This document shows, piece after piece, positions 13,676 to 25,677 of a stretch of DNA of 64,000 nt (positions within the stretch are counted from its first letter, which is position 1; each line of letters begins with the position of its first letter). Position numbers and translations under genes: made by a program. The notes beneath the pieces are model-generated. The model worked only from the letters and a program-made list of their open reading frames with translations. It was not told where the DNA came from and searched no databases. The stretch is from Adiantum capillus-veneris (lineage: Eukaryota; Streptophyta; Polypodiopsida; Polypodiales; Pteridaceae), in the NCBI GenBank assembly GCA_014529385.2, contig CM043959.1, positions 60,584,253 through 60,648,252 on the forward strand. The letters are read 5' to 3'.

Positions 13676-15401
13676 TCATACAACATGTAGATTGTGTAAC
13701 GTCTGTCTTTGTCTGCTCTCATCTTTGAAGAACCTTTGTTGTATGATTAAAAAACCTTGTGTGATATGAAAGGTTCTCATGGACAATAGCAGGATGTAAT
13801 GAAGTGACTGAGTAAACCTCTTCCATTGAGAAAGTTTCCATAAGTACCCCCAGGATCAAACATCTTGAAATATATTTCCCAAAGAGAGATGTATGGTATG
13901 GAATCACTTACTGATTTCGGTTGAAGAAAATTGTAGATTTTATTGTTGTCCATCATTGCATCTATCACTATGAATGTACTATAAAAGATTGGTTGCTCTT
14001 CCTCCTGTGTAAAGTTGATGTATTTGCTACGATCTTCAAGAGCTTGTATGAGCAAATTCCTGAACTGTAGCTCATAAAATTCATTCAACCTGGGTAGGCT
14101 CATCAAGTCAAAAATTCTATGACCTTCATGATTTAGGAAAGCTTGATCCATGCTTCCGGCTGCTATTGGAAGATATTGAAAATAGTTTACCACATAAGTA
14201 GATAATAGATGAAGGTTTCTATTGCTTCCAACACATTGGAAGAGAATAGATTTTGGTACTGATTGATGAAATATCCACATGTAGCAATCAACAAGTTTTT
14301 CATCTATGATGAAGACCAGAAACATCACAATGTGTGACCTCCATACACCAAAGAACCAAATGTAGAAGGTTTGGAAACATCTGTTCATCACCAAGTATTC
14401 ATGTCCTCTTCCACTTAAGACGGTATGGTGCCCCGATGAAAGGTATATGTGAAGAGAGGAGAAGTTGACTTTGAAGAGGTAAAACCCAATGTGAAGATGA
14501 TTTGGGCTTCAAAAGTTTGGATTTTCTTGCTAAGAGATTGTCCCATGAATGAAGAGCCACCCACTAAAACACCATCGGAGAGAATGATACCCTTTTGACA
14601 GTTTCCTTTCATGATTTTATTTTTTACTACTCTCCCATGTTCTTCATCCCCTTCTAAGCCCCCCCTTTGGCAAGGTTGTAACTCCTCACATTGTACCACC
14701 TCAAAGGTTGATGGATTACTGTTTGATTTTGTGATAACTTTGGCTTCTTGCATGATAGGTTCCTCCATGCTTAACATACATGGGTCATACCAATGCTTTT
14801 CAACATCCTCAAACACTTCTTGAAGATTATCCTCACATGGATTCAACTCACACTCTTCTACTTTGTTTTGGAGTTGGCATTCCATGTACACAATCATCTC
14901 TTTATGATCAATGTGGTCTATGATCTCCCCACCTATGATTTCATCTTCTTCTTCACTCTCTTCTTTTAGACAAGATACACTCTCAAAAAATTCCATAAGA
15001 TCATGGTTACCTTCAAGGTCATCATTCTCCATAGAGTCATGTTGCACAAAAGCTTCGTCTTCTCGGACTAGAAATTGATTCTCCGCCAAAAGGTTGGATG
15101 TATCCATTATTGAATCATCAATGCCATTTGAGATATCTTGTGTCAAATTTTGCATGCTTGTGATAAAGGTAGAAGAAAGAGATTCAACATTTGAATCTTG
15201 GCCACACACTTTAGCACTTGAATAATCAGTTGGCATGTAAGTAACTTCTTCAACATTTGCCGGAGTAGAAGGAGACAAGTATGGCAAAGGAGATGACTCC
15301 TTGATAGAAACACTTTCATGATGGTTGGTTCTTCCAGCATGATGGAAACCATTTTTGATGTAGAAGTACTTGTGAGACTTCCTTCGGGCAATAGTGACCG
15401 C
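13676..15401 (-). pseudogene. Array unit 1: frame downstream of gag, broken by two 1-bp deletions
   Basis: This is the same coding region as 18812-20539, but with one C missing in each of two C runs (near 14434 and 13849), which shifts the frame and splits it into pieces of 290 and 205 codons. The two missing bases account for the 2547-bp length of this internal region against 2549 bp in the others. Confidence 0.85.
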
Positions 15402-15863
15402 TTATTCAAAGGTAGAGGGTCCACTACAAGTAACCTTAGTCTTTAGGAAAGGAGACAAACTTGAAATAAATTTCTCCATTTTTACATAATCTGAAAATGT
15501 AGAACTAAACCGACATCCTCTCCATTGACGAGAAAAAAAATCCTCATAAGCATGGTAGTCTTCACAATGTTGTTGAAGTCTCCCTAATGAAGCCCATGCT
15601 TTCTCCGTTGTTGGAAATTTAGAGAATCTGCTCTTTAAAGCTTTGGAAATTTGGGTATACCTATCTTCAATCTGAGAAGACATACTCCAAAACCATTGCT
15701 CAGCGTTGCCTCTAAGGCATAGCAATAGAAAATCCCCTTTTTCAATGTCATCCCTTTTACCAAGGATACGACAAACCATTCTAAAATCAGCAAGAAAATC
15801 ATCAACATCTTCTTCTAGATTTCCGAAAAAGATTGGGATATCATCAAAGGTATAGCGTGTCAT
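15402..15863 (-). CDS. gag, array unit 1 (153 residues)
   Basis: This is identical in plan to the gag of units 2 and 3: ATG at 15861-15863, the gag domain core, and a TAA after TFE. See the entry at 20540-21001 for the domain reading. Confidence 0.85.
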   Translation of the reverse strand: MTRYTFDDIPIFFGNLEEDVDDFLADFRMVCRILGKRDDIEKGDFLLLCLRGNAEQWFWSMSSQIEDRYTQISKALKSRFSKFPTTEKAWASLGRLQQHCEDYHAYEDFFSRQWRGCRFSSTFSDYVKMEKFISSLSPFLKTKVTCSGPSTFE

Positions 15864-16152
15864 AGTCTCTCAATGCTAGAACCACACAAAGATTAGTTCC
15901 AAACAATAATTTTCTCTTATGACATCAACTAACTACACAAAGTTTTGAAAGGTCTTTCAACATGAATTCTAGATTCTTATGTGAATTTTTTTTTTCCTTT
16001 CTTATGTTATGCTAATACAAACCATATTCTAGATCAATTTTTGTTGCCTTGAAATTCAACTCGGTCATCCAAGTTTTCATGATTCATATAATCTACTTGA
16101 TTATACTAAAATTCAAGCATGCATGCAATACAACAACAATAAGCACAAAGTC

Positions 16153-16172
16153 ATTCCTCAGTGGGGGCACCA
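16153..16172 (-). other. Primer binding site next to LTR 2
   Basis: The minus strand reads TGGTGCCCCCACTGAGGAAT three bases inside the LTR end. It resembles the primer sites of the Tat element (TGGCGCCCCCACGGAGG) and the outer element. I do not assign the tRNA. Confidence 0.8.
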
Positions 16173-16175
16173 ATT

Positions 16176-18764
16176 TGAGGCGGTCCGGGGCCGGAAACAA
16201 GAAGAGCGGCCTCTAAACACTCTTCGAGGCTCCCGTGCTGCTCAATTGGGGGTGGGGCAAGCATAATCAGAGACAACAACAACCCACAACCAGAAACCAA
16301 ACAAGAAAAGGGACACCACCTAGTTGTAGATGCGAACTAGGACGCACGTGATCTCTCCTTGTACTCAAACACACAAAGAGAGGGGAATGCATGATAGCCA
16401 CACACACCAAACACAAACATTCACCATGCCAGAGAGAGGTAAGAGCACGAATCAACTTGAGAAACTCAATCTTAGCCTTAAAGACTAGATGCACACAAAG
16501 CTTGATGAGAAATAGAGAGACAACACAAAACTTGACCTTGTTGCCAATACACAAATTGTCTTAGGGTCACGGGAGCCCTCTCACCGAGCACCCTCTTACA
16601 ATTGACTTTGTAGGCAAACAATTCAACAAGCCCTCAAACCACCAAGCATGAAATGGCACAACAAACTTCAAGGACAATATACCTTCAACCACCTGATGAG
16701 CCAACTTATCAAGTCAATTTGGAGAGAAGAGTCGTAGTTGCAGCATACAATTGCACCCAAAACTATGAATCTTATTTATGGACAAGAGTAGGCTACAAGC
16801 GTGATGTAGAATATAGCATCACTCCACTCTTCTAGATAGCATACTTAACTTCAAGCTTCTCCATGCACCTATGTGTAGTGATGGAATAGAGCACTCACAA
16901 TGCACACACTCTACACAACTAGGCTTGAAGAGTGATGTGTTATGTTTTGAGAATGGTGTGGTGTAGTGTGATCATGTGATGATTTACAAGGGAGAGAAGG
17001 GCTCTATTTATAGGTTTTAGAAGCCCCGATTAGGATTAGTCTTAATCAAGTTTATTTGAAGGAATAAAAGATTATGCATATATATATTTTTTTAATGAGG
17101 GTGGGTCTCTCTTGTCCTTTGAGTCACATGGATGTGGGCTCAAGGAAAGAGAATTATTGAGGATGAAAGGAGAGAGGATTGAATGAATAATTTGGGAGTG
17201 CCTACTCTAATAGAGGGTGCATTTTACAATAAGGTTAGTGGTTAGTAGTTAGTAATTATCACTAAAAAATATTTACAAAATCATTCACCAAATGGTGAGA
17301 TATATAATGAGAAAAGTTAGAGAAGGGATGAGCTTGTAAAGAGAGGTTGAAGCTTTGGAGAAGTTGACATTCACCTCTTTACAACACCGGAAGAAGAAGC
17401 AGTCAGCATGGCGAAGTAGCGCGTGTTGATGAAGCTATGTTATCTTCAAACCTTGGAAAATTCATGATAAAAGCCTTCGTTTGCAAAGGTTATCCTTGGA
17501 TTTTTGCTGCTTTTTTGAAGTTCTTTACAAAGCTGAAGAGAGTATGGTAATATGGACATATATGTAGAGAGAAAGGGGGACACATAGGGTGTAGAAATGG
17601 AGGATGAAGGCTATGGAGGTGTGAGAGATGTGGAAATGGTGAAGAGGGTGAATTAGGACATGGGAGTTGCAGGTTTGGGAGTGGGAAGGAGAGGGAGGAG
17701 TGTGTGTCAAAGAGGAAAATGATAAAGTGGAAGAGGGAGTGTGGCTGCATAGCATGGGCAAACTGGGGTCCACCAATAAAATCATAGCTCACAGCTCGTA
17801 GCTCAAAAAAATATGAAAAAATTTGAGGTGAAATTTCAGCTCACGAGCTACAACTTTTGTTTGTATCACCTTTACAAATTTGGGGAGCATGTGATCTTTA
17901 AAAATTCAGTCAAACCGACTGTTTCTTCCACTGCACAAAATCCTTGTGAGATCCTTCTTTGGATGATTCTTTTGAATACCTCCAAGAGTGAGCTCCCCAT
18001 GGTGCATGCATGCATTCCACATACCCTTGACCTTATTTGGTAGGTCTATAATTGAAGATATTGTTGAGATCATGATATAAGTGAATAGTGTGACTAAGAA
18101 AATCAAATGAGGGTCTAAAAAAATATGTTCATGTCAAATATAAATAATATAGGTGGAAAAAATATAAAGGGGTCAAAATAAATCTCTCTCATTATAAGTC
18201 TACCATAAAAAGATGAATATTTTTGGTGGTCTAATTTATGAGAGTAATAGAGAATAGATGTAGGAAGGAAAAAATCACAATAGTGAAAAAATATACACAT
18301 AAATAGAACTAGTTTTTTTGGATTTTTGTTGGGATGGAGTTACACCAAAAATAAGAGAAGCTTGCATGAAATTATTTTTATATGGAATAAAGAGTATGAA
18401 AAATGGTAAGAAAAAATATGGTAATGTTGAGTCAATGTACATAGCATAAATAACACACATCTAAGTATAAATATTTAAATAAATATCAAAATAATTATGA
18501 AAAAAATTATTATATTTAGGCTCTATATACAATGAAATATTTACACACAAATGGGCCATAATATAATTATATTTTTTATATTTTTTGGCTCAACTAGCCC
18601 AGTGACTAGCTAATTAAGGATTTTTAAGAAGATATGGGAAAAGTACCCTAACTCACACACACCTATATACAGTGAAATGGTAGGGATAACCAAAATGTTT
18701 GAGTGATTTGATAGGGTGAGGTAGCTTACTATGGCAATTATAAAAAGCTAAAAAACGGCTATCA
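16176..18764 (-). repeat. LTR 2 of the array
   Basis: 2589 bp, shared by units 1 and 2. It carries the same variants as LTR 1 at two diagnostic sites where LTRs 3 and 4 differ (GCTGCTTTTTTG against GCTGATTTTTTG, and a G or T in a T run near 17862), so LTRs 1 and 2 are the closer pair. Confidence 0.93.
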
Positions 18765-18778
18765 TTAGCCTCCCATTT
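18765..18778 (-). other. Polypurine tract of array unit 2
   Basis: Same tract as at 13629-13642, directly before the LTR 2 start on the minus strand. Confidence 0.8.
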
Positions 18779-18811
18779 AGATAATGGTACATTCATGTTC
18801 CAGTTATCCAA

Positions 18812-20539
18812 TCATACAACATGTAGATTGTGTAACGTCTGTCTTTGTCTGCTCTCATCTTTGAAGAACCTTTGTTGTATGATTAAAAAACCTTGTGTGA
18901 TATGAAAGGTTCTCATGGACAATAGCAGGATGTAATGAAGTGACTGAGTAAACCTCTTCCATTGAGAAAGTTTCCATAAGTACCCCCCAGGATCAAACAT
19001 CTTGAAATATATTTCCCAAAGAGAGATGTATGGTATGGAATCACTTACTGATTTCGGTTGAAGAAAATTGTAGATTTTATTGTTGTCCATCATTGCATCT
19101 ATCACTATGAATGTACTATAAAAGATTGGTTGCTCTTCCTCCTGTGTAAAGTTGATGTATTTGCTACGATCTTCAAGAGCTTGTATGAGCAAATTCCTGA
19201 ACTGTAGCTCATAAAATTCATTCAACTTGGGTAGGCTCATCAAGTCAAAAATTCTATGACCTTCATGATTTAGGAAAGCTTGATCCATGCTTCCGGCTGC
19301 TATTGGAAGATATTGAAAATAGTTTACCACATAAGTAGATAATAGATGAAGGTTTCTATTGCTTCCAACACATTGGAAGAGAATAGATTTTGGTACTGAT
19401 TGATGAAATATCCACATGTAGCAATCAACAAGTTTTTCATCTATGATGAAGACCAGAAACATCACAATGTGTGACCTCCATACACCAAAGAACCAAATGT
19501 AGAAGGTTTGGAAACATCTGTTCATCACCAAGTATTCATGTCCTCTTCCACTTAAGAAGGTATGGTGCCCCCGATGAAAGGTATATGTGAAGAGAGGAGA
19601 AGTTGACTTTGAAGAGGTAAAACCCAATGTGAAGATGATTTGGGCTTCAAAAGTTTGGATTTTCTTGCTAAGAGATTGTCCCATGAATGAAGAGCCACCC
19701 ACTAAAACACCATCGGAGAGAATGATACCCTTTTGACAGTTTCCTTTCATGATTTTATTTTTTACTACTCTCCCATGTTCTTCATCCCCTTCTAAGCCCC
19801 CCCTTTGGCAAGGTTGTAACTCCTCACATTGTACCACCTCAAAGGTTGATGGATTACTGTTTGATTTTGTGATAACTTTGGCTTCTTGCATGATAGGTTC
19901 CTCCATGCTTAACATACATGGGTCATACCAATGCTTTTCAACATCCTCAAACACTTCTTGAAGATTATCCTCACATGGATTCAACTCACACTCTTCTACT
20001 TTGTTTTGGAGTTGGCATTCCATGTACACAATCATCTCTTTATGATCAATGTGGTCTATGATCTCCCCACCTATGATTTCATCTTCTTCTTCACTCTCTT
20101 CTTTTAGACAAGATACACTCTCAAAAAATTCCATAAGATCATGGTTACCTTCAAGGTCATCATTCTCCATAGAGTCATGTTGCACAAAAGCTTCGTCTTC
20201 TCGGACTAGAAATTGATTCTCCGCCAAAAGGTTGGATGTATCCATTATTGAATCATCAATGCCATTTGAGATATCTTGTGTCAAATTTTGCATGCTTGTG
20301 ATAAAGGTAGAAGAAAGAGATTCAACATTTGAATCTTGGCCACACACTTTAGCACTTGAATAATCAGTTGGCATGTAAGTAACTTCTTCAACATTTGCCG
20401 GAGTAGAAGGAGACAAGTATGGCAAAGGAGATGACTCCTTGATAGAAACACTTTCATGATGGTTGGTTCTTCCAGCATGATGGAAACCATTTTTGATGTA
20501 GAAGTACTTGTGAGACTTCCTTCGGGCAATAGTGACCGC
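18812..20539 (-). CDS. Array unit 2: long frame after gag, function unknown
   Basis: This follows gag in the same frame after a single TAA and stays open for about 575 codons. It starts with AVTIARRKSHKY, the normal continuation of a gypsy gag (consensus TFEEAVxxARxK), so the TAA interrupts what was one polyprotein. Next comes an acidic, low-complexity region (EESEEEDEIIGGE and similar). The last about 240 residues are rich in aromatic and hydrophobic residues (FYIWFFGVWRSHIVMFLVF; IPYISLWEIYFKMF) and match no family I know. No protease, RT or integrase motif is present. Without readthrough of the TAA it would need its own start; the first ATG is well downstream. Confidence 0.6.
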   Translation of the reverse strand, partial: AVTIARRKSHKYFYIKNGFHHAGRTNHHESVSIKESSPLPYLSPSTPANVEEVTYMPTDYSSAKVCGQDSNVESLSSTFITSMQNLTQDISNGIDDSIMDTSNLLAENQFLVREDEAFVQHDSMENDDLEGNHDLMEFFESVSCLKEESEEEDEIIGGEIIDHIDHKEMIVYMECQLQNKVEECELNPCEDNLQEVFEDVEKHWYDPCMLSMEEPIMQEAKVITKSNSNPSTFEVVQCEELQPCQRGGLEGDEEHGRVVKNKIMKGNCQKGIILSDGVLVGGSSFMGQSLSKKIQTFEAQIIFTLGFTSSKSTSPLFTYTFHRGHHTFLSGRGHEYLVMNRCFQTFYIWFFGVWRSHIVMFLVFIIDEKLVDCYMWIFHQSVPKSILFQCVGSNRNLHLLSTYVVNYFQYLPIAAGSMDQAFLNHEGHRIFDLMSLPKLNEFYELQFRNLLIQALEDRSKYINFTQEEEQPIFYSTFIVIDAMMDNNKIYNFLQPKSVSDSIPYISLWEIYFKMFDPGGYLWKLSQWKRFTQSLHYILLLSMRTFHITQGFLIIQQRFFKDESRQRQTLHNLHVV

Positions 20540-21001
20540 TTATTCAAAGGTAGAGGGTCCACTACAAGTAACCTTAGTCTTTAGGAAAGGAGACAAACTT
20601 GAAATAAATTTCTCCATTTTTACATAATCTGAAAATGTAGAACTAAACCGACATCCTCTCCATTGACGAGAAAAAAAATCCTCATAAGCATGGTAGTCTT
20701 CACAATGTTGTTGAAGTCTCCCTAATGAAGCCCATGCTTTCTCCGTTGTTGGAAATTTAGAGAATCTGCTCTTTAAAGCTTTGGAAATTTGGGTATACCT
20801 ATCTTCAATCTGAGAAGACATACTCCAAAACCATTGCTCAGCGTTGCCTCTAAGGCATAGCAATAGAAAATCCCCTTTTTCAATGTCATCCCTTTTACCA
20901 AGGATACGACAAACCATTCTAAAATCAGCAAGAAAATCATCAACATCTTCTTCTAGATTTCCGAAAAAGATTGGGATATCATCAAAGGTATAGCGTGTCA
21001 T
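20540..21001 (-). CDS. gag, array unit 2 (153 residues)
   Basis: Ty3/gypsy-type gag. The ATG at 20999-21001 lies about 290 bp after the primer site. Visible pattern: FFGNLEEDVDDFLADF, CLRGNAEQWFW (the conserved W of the gag domain), AWASLGRLQQHCEDYHAYEDF, and FISSLSPFLKTKV. It ends TFE then TAA. It would form capsid particles; since the element has no pol, packaging and reverse transcription would depend on another element. The identical sequence occurs at 15402-15863 and 25678-26139. Confidence 0.88.
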   Translation of the reverse strand: MTRYTFDDIPIFFGNLEEDVDDFLADFRMVCRILGKRDDIEKGDFLLLCLRGNAEQWFWSMSSQIEDRYTQISKALKSRFSKFPTTEKAWASLGRLQQHCEDYHAYEDFFSRQWRGCRFSSTFSDYVKMEKFISSLSPFLKTKVTCSGPSTFE

Positions 21002-21290
21002 AGTCTCTCAATGCTAGAACCACACAAAGATTAGTTCCAAACAATAATTTTCTCTCATGACATCAACTAACTACACAAAGTTTTGAAAGGTCTTTCAACA
21101 TGAATTCTAGATTCTTATGTGAATTTTTTTTTTCCTTTCTTATGTTATGCTAATACAAACCATATTCTAGATCAATTTTTGTTGCCTTGAAATTCAACTT
21201 GGTCATCCAAGTTTTCATGATTCATATAATCTACTTGATTATACTAAAATTCAAGCATGCATGCAATACAACAACAATAAGCACAAAGTC

Positions 21291-21310
21291 ATTCCTCAGT
21301 GGGGGCACCA
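21291..21310 (-). other. Primer binding site next to LTR 3
   Basis: Same sequence and spacing as at 16153-16172. Confidence 0.8.
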
Positions 21311-21313
21311 ATT

Positions 21314-23902
21314 TGAGGCGGTCCGGGGCCGGAAACAAGAAGAGCGGCCTCTAAACACTCTTCGAGGCTCCCGTGCTGCTCAATTGGGGGTGGGGCAAGC
21401 ATAATCAGAGACAACAACAACCCACAGCCAGAAACCAAACAAGAAAAGGGACACCACCTAGTTGTAGATGCGAACTAGGACGCACGTGATCTCTCCTTGT
21501 ACTCAAACACACAAAGAGAGGGGAATGCATGATAGCCACACACACCAAACACAAACATTCACCATGCCAGAGAGAGGTAAGAGCACGAATCAACTTGAGA
21601 AACTCAATCTTAGCCTTAAAGACTAGATGCACACAAAGCTTGATGAGAAATAGAGAGACAACACAAAACTTGACCTTGTTGCCAATACACAAATTGTCTT
21701 AGGGTCACGGGAGCCCTCTCACCGAGCACCCTCTTACAATTGACTTTGTAGGCAAACAATTCAACAAGCCCTCAAACCACCAAGCATGAAATGGCACAAC
21801 AAACTTCAAGGACAATATACCTTCAACCACCTGATGAGCCAACTTATCAAGTCAATTTGGAGAGAAGAGTCGTAGTTGCAGCATACAATTGCACCCAAAA
21901 CTATGAATCTTATTTATGGACAAGAGTAGGCTACAAGCGTGATGCAGAATATAGCATCACTCCACTCTTCTAGATAGCATACTTAACTTCAAGCTTCTCC
22001 ATGCACCTATGTGTAGTGATGGAATAGAGCACTCACAATGCACACACTCTACACAACTAGGCTTGAAGAGTGATGTGTTATGTTTTGAGAATGGTGTGGT
22101 GTAGTGTGATCATGTGATGATTTACAAGGGAGAGAAGGGCTCTATTTATAGGTTTTAGAAGCCCCGATTAGGATTAGGCTTAATCAAGTTTATTTGAAGG
22201 AATAAAAGATTATGCATATATATATTTTTTTAATGAGGGTGGGTCTCTCTTGTCCTTTGAGTCACATGGATGTGGGCTCAAGGAAAGAGAATTATTGAGG
22301 ATGAAAGGAGAGAGGATTGAATGAATAATTTGGGAGTGCCTACTCTAATAGAGGGTGCATTTTACAATAAGGTTAGTGGTTAGTAGTTAGTAATTATCAC
22401 TAAAAAATATTTACAAAATCATTCACCAAATGGTGAGATATATAATGAGAAAAGTTAGAGAAGGGATGAGCTTGTAAAGAGAGGTTGAAGCTTTGGAGAA
22501 GTTAACATTCACCTCTTTACAACACCGGAAGAAGAAGCAGTCAGCATGGCGAAGTAGCGCGTGTTGATGAAGCTATGTTATCTTCAAACCTTGGAAAATT
22601 CATGATAAAAGCCTTCGTTTGCAAAGGTTATCCTTGGATTTTTGCTGATTTTTTGAAGCTCTTTACAAAGCTGAAGAGAGTATGGTAATATGGACATATA
22701 TGTAGAGAGAAAGGGGGACACATAGGGTGTAGAAATGGAGGATGAAGGCTATGGAGGTGTGAGAGATGTGGAAATGGTGAAGAGGGTGAATTAGGACATG
22801 GGAGTTGCAGGTTTGGGAGTGGGAAGGAGAGGGAGGAGTGTGTGTCAAAGAGGAAAATGATAAAGTGGAAGAGGGAGTGTGGCTGCATAGCATGGGCAAA
22901 CTGGGGTCCACCAATAAAATCATAGCTCACAGCTCGTAGCTCAAAAAAATATGAAAAAATTTGAGGTGAAATTTCAGCTCACGAGCTACAACTTTTTTTT
23001 GTATCACCTTTTCAAATTTGGGGAGCATGTGATCTTTAAAAATTCAGTCAAACCGACTGTTTCTTCCACTGCACAAAATCCTTGTGAGATCCTTCTTTGG
23101 ATGATTCTTTTGAATACCTCCAAGAGTGAGCTCCCCATGGTGCATGCATGCATTCCACATACCCTTGACCTTATTTGGTAGGTCTATAATTGAAGATATT
23201 GTTGAGATCATGATATAAGTGAATAGTGTGACTAAGAAAATCAAATGAGGGTCTAAAAAAATATGTTCATGTCAAATATAAATAATATAGGTGGAAAAAA
23301 TATAAAGGGGTCAAAATAAATCTCTCTCATTATAAGTCTACCATAAAAAGATGAATATTTTTGGTGGTCTAATTTATGAGAGTAATAGAGAATAGATGTA
23401 GGAAGGAAAAAATCACAATAGTGAAAAAATATACACATAAATAGAACTAGTTTTTTTGGATTTTTGTTGGGATGGAGTTACACCAAAAATAAGAGAAGCT
23501 TGCATGAAATTATTTTTATATGGAATAAAGAGTATGAAAAATGGTAAGAAAAAATATGGTAATGTTGAGTCAATGTACATAGCATAAATAACACACATCT
23601 AAGTATAAATATTTAAATAAATACCAAAATAATTATGAAAAAAATTATTATATTTAGGCCCTATATACAATGAAATATTTACACACAAATGGGCCATAAT
23701 ATAATTATATTTTTTATATTTTTTGGCTCAACTAGCCCAGTGACTAGCTAATTAAGGATTTTTAAGAAGATATGGGAAAAGTACCCTAACTCACACACAC
23801 CTATATACAGTGAAATGGTAGGGATAACCAAAATGTTTGAGTGATTTGATAGGGTGAGGTAGCTTACTATGGCAATGATGAAAAGCTGAAAAACGGCTAT
23901 CA
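21314..23902 (-). repeat. LTR 3 of the array
   Basis: 2589 bp, shared by units 2 and 3. It shares diagnostic variants with LTR 4 and not with LTRs 1 and 2, so LTRs 3 and 4 form a second pair. Confidence 0.93.
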
Positions 23903-23916
23903 TTAGCCTCCCATTT
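23903..23916 (-). other. Polypurine tract of array unit 3
   Basis: Same tract as at 13629-13642. Confidence 0.8.
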
Positions 23917-23949
23917 AGATAATGATACATTCATGTTCCAGTTATCCAA

Positions 23950-25677
23950 TCATACAACATGTAGATTGTGTAACGTCTGTCTTTGTCTGCTCTCATCTTT
24001 GAAGAACCTTTGTTGTATGATTAAAAAACCTTGTGTGATATGAAAGGTTCTCATGGACAATAGCAGGATGTAATGAAGTGACTGAGTAAACCTCTTCCAT
24101 TGAGAAAGTTTCCATAAGTATCCCCCAGGATCAAACATCTTGAAATATATTTCCCAAAGAGAGATGTATGGTATGGAATCACTTACTGATTTCGGTTGAA
24201 GAAAATTGTAGATTTTATTGTTGTCCATCATTGCATCTATCACTATGAATGTACTATAAAAGATTGGTTGCTCTTCCTCCTGTGTAAAGTTGATGTATTT
24301 GCTACGATCTTCAAGAGCTTGTATGAGCAAATTCCTGAACTGTAGCTCATAAAATTCATTCAACCTGGGTAGGCTCATCAAGTCAAAAATTCTATGACCT
24401 TCATGATTTAGGAAAGCTTGATCCATGCTTCCGGCTGCTATTGGAAGATATTGAAAATAGTTTACCACATAAGTAGATAATAGATGAAGGTTTCTATTGC
24501 TTCCAACACATTGGAAGAGAATAGATTTTGGTACTGATTGATGAAATATCCACATGTAGCAATCAACAAGTTTTTCATCTATGATGAAGACCAGAAACAT
24601 CACAATGTGTGACCTCCATACACCAAAGAACCAAATGTAGAAGGTTTGGAAACATCTGTTCATCACCAAGTATTCATGTCCTCTTCCACTTAAGACGGTA
24701 TGGTGCCCCCGATGAAAGGTATATGTGAAGAGAGGAGAAGTTGACTTTGAAGAGGTAAAACCCAATGTGAAGATGATTTGGGCTTCAAAAGTTTGGATTT
24801 TCTTGCTAAGAGATTGTCCCATGAATGAAGAGCCACCCACTAAAACACCATCGGAGAGAATGATACCCTTTTGACAGTTTCCTTTCATGATTTTATTTTT
24901 TACTACTCTCCCATGTTCTTCATCCCCTTCTAAGCCCCCCCTTTGGCAAGGTTGTAACTCCTCACATTGTACCACCTCAAAGGTTGATGGATTACTGTTT
25001 GATTTTGTGATAACTTTGGCTTCTTGCATGATAGGTTCCTCCATGCTTAACATACATGGGTCATACCAATGCTTTTCAACATCCTCAAACACTTCTTGAA
25101 GATTATCCTCACATGGATTCAACTCACACTCTTCTACTTTGTTTTGGAGTTGGCATTCCATGTACACAATCATCTCTTTATGATCAATGTGGTCTATGAT
25201 CTCCCCACCTATGATTTCATCTTCTTCTTCACTCTCTTCTTTTAGACAAGATACACTCTCAAAAAATTCCATAAGATCATGGTTACCTTCAAGGTCATCA
25301 TTCTCCATAGAGTCATGTTGCACAAAAGCTTCGTCTTCTCGGACTAGAAATTGATTCTCCGCCAAAAGGTTGGATGTATCCATTATTGAATCATCAATGC
25401 CATTTGAGATATCTTGTGTCAAATTTTGCATGCTTGTGATAAAGGTAGAAGAAAGAGATTCAACATTTGAATCTTGGCCACACACTTTAGCACTTGAATA
25501 ATCAGTTGGCATGTAAGTAACTTCTTCAACATTTGCCGGAGTAGAAGGAGACAAGTATGGCAAAGGAGATGACTCCTTGATAGAAACACTTTCATGATGG
25601 TTGGTTCTTCCAGCATGATGGAAACCATTTTTGATGTAGAAGTACTTGTGAGACTTCCTTCGGGCAATAGTGACCGC
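23950..25677 (-). CDS. Array unit 3: long frame after gag, function unknown
   Basis: Full-length copy of the unit 2 frame (18812-20539), open from the TAA after gag to the same C-terminus, with a few substitutions. Two intact copies out of three suggest recent homogenisation rather than selection. Confidence 0.6.
   Translation of the reverse strand, partial: AVTIARRKSHKYFYIKNGFHHAGRTNHHESVSIKESSPLPYLSPSTPANVEEVTYMPTDYSSAKVCGQDSNVESLSSTFITSMQNLTQDISNGIDDSIMDTSNLLAENQFLVREDEAFVQHDSMENDDLEGNHDLMEFFESVSCLKEESEEEDEIIGGEIIDHIDHKEMIVYMECQLQNKVEECELNPCEDNLQEVFEDVEKHWYDPCMLSMEEPIMQEAKVITKSNSNPSTFEVVQCEELQPCQRGGLEGDEEHGRVVKNKIMKGNCQKGIILSDGVLVGGSSFMGQSLSKKIQTFEAQIIFTLGFTSSKSTSPLFTYTFHRGHHTVLSGRGHEYLVMNRCFQTFYIWFFGVWRSHIVMFLVFIIDEKLVDCYMWIFHQSVPKSILFQCVGSNRNLHLLSTYVVNYFQYLPIAAGSMDQAFLNHEGHRIFDLMSLPRLNEFYELQFRNLLIQALEDRSKYINFTQEEEQPIFYSTFIVIDAMMDNNKIYNFLQPKSVSDSIPYISLWEIYFKMFDPGGYLWKLSQWKRFTQSLHYILLLSMRTFHITQGFLIIQQRFFKDESRQRQTLHNLHVV

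Noticed and set aside
16267-18460. Recurring short frames (95, 60, 100, 86, 76, 66 and 61 residues) in each array unit
   Set aside because: They lie wholly inside the LTRs, on both strands, with no motif. They recur only because the LTR is repeated.
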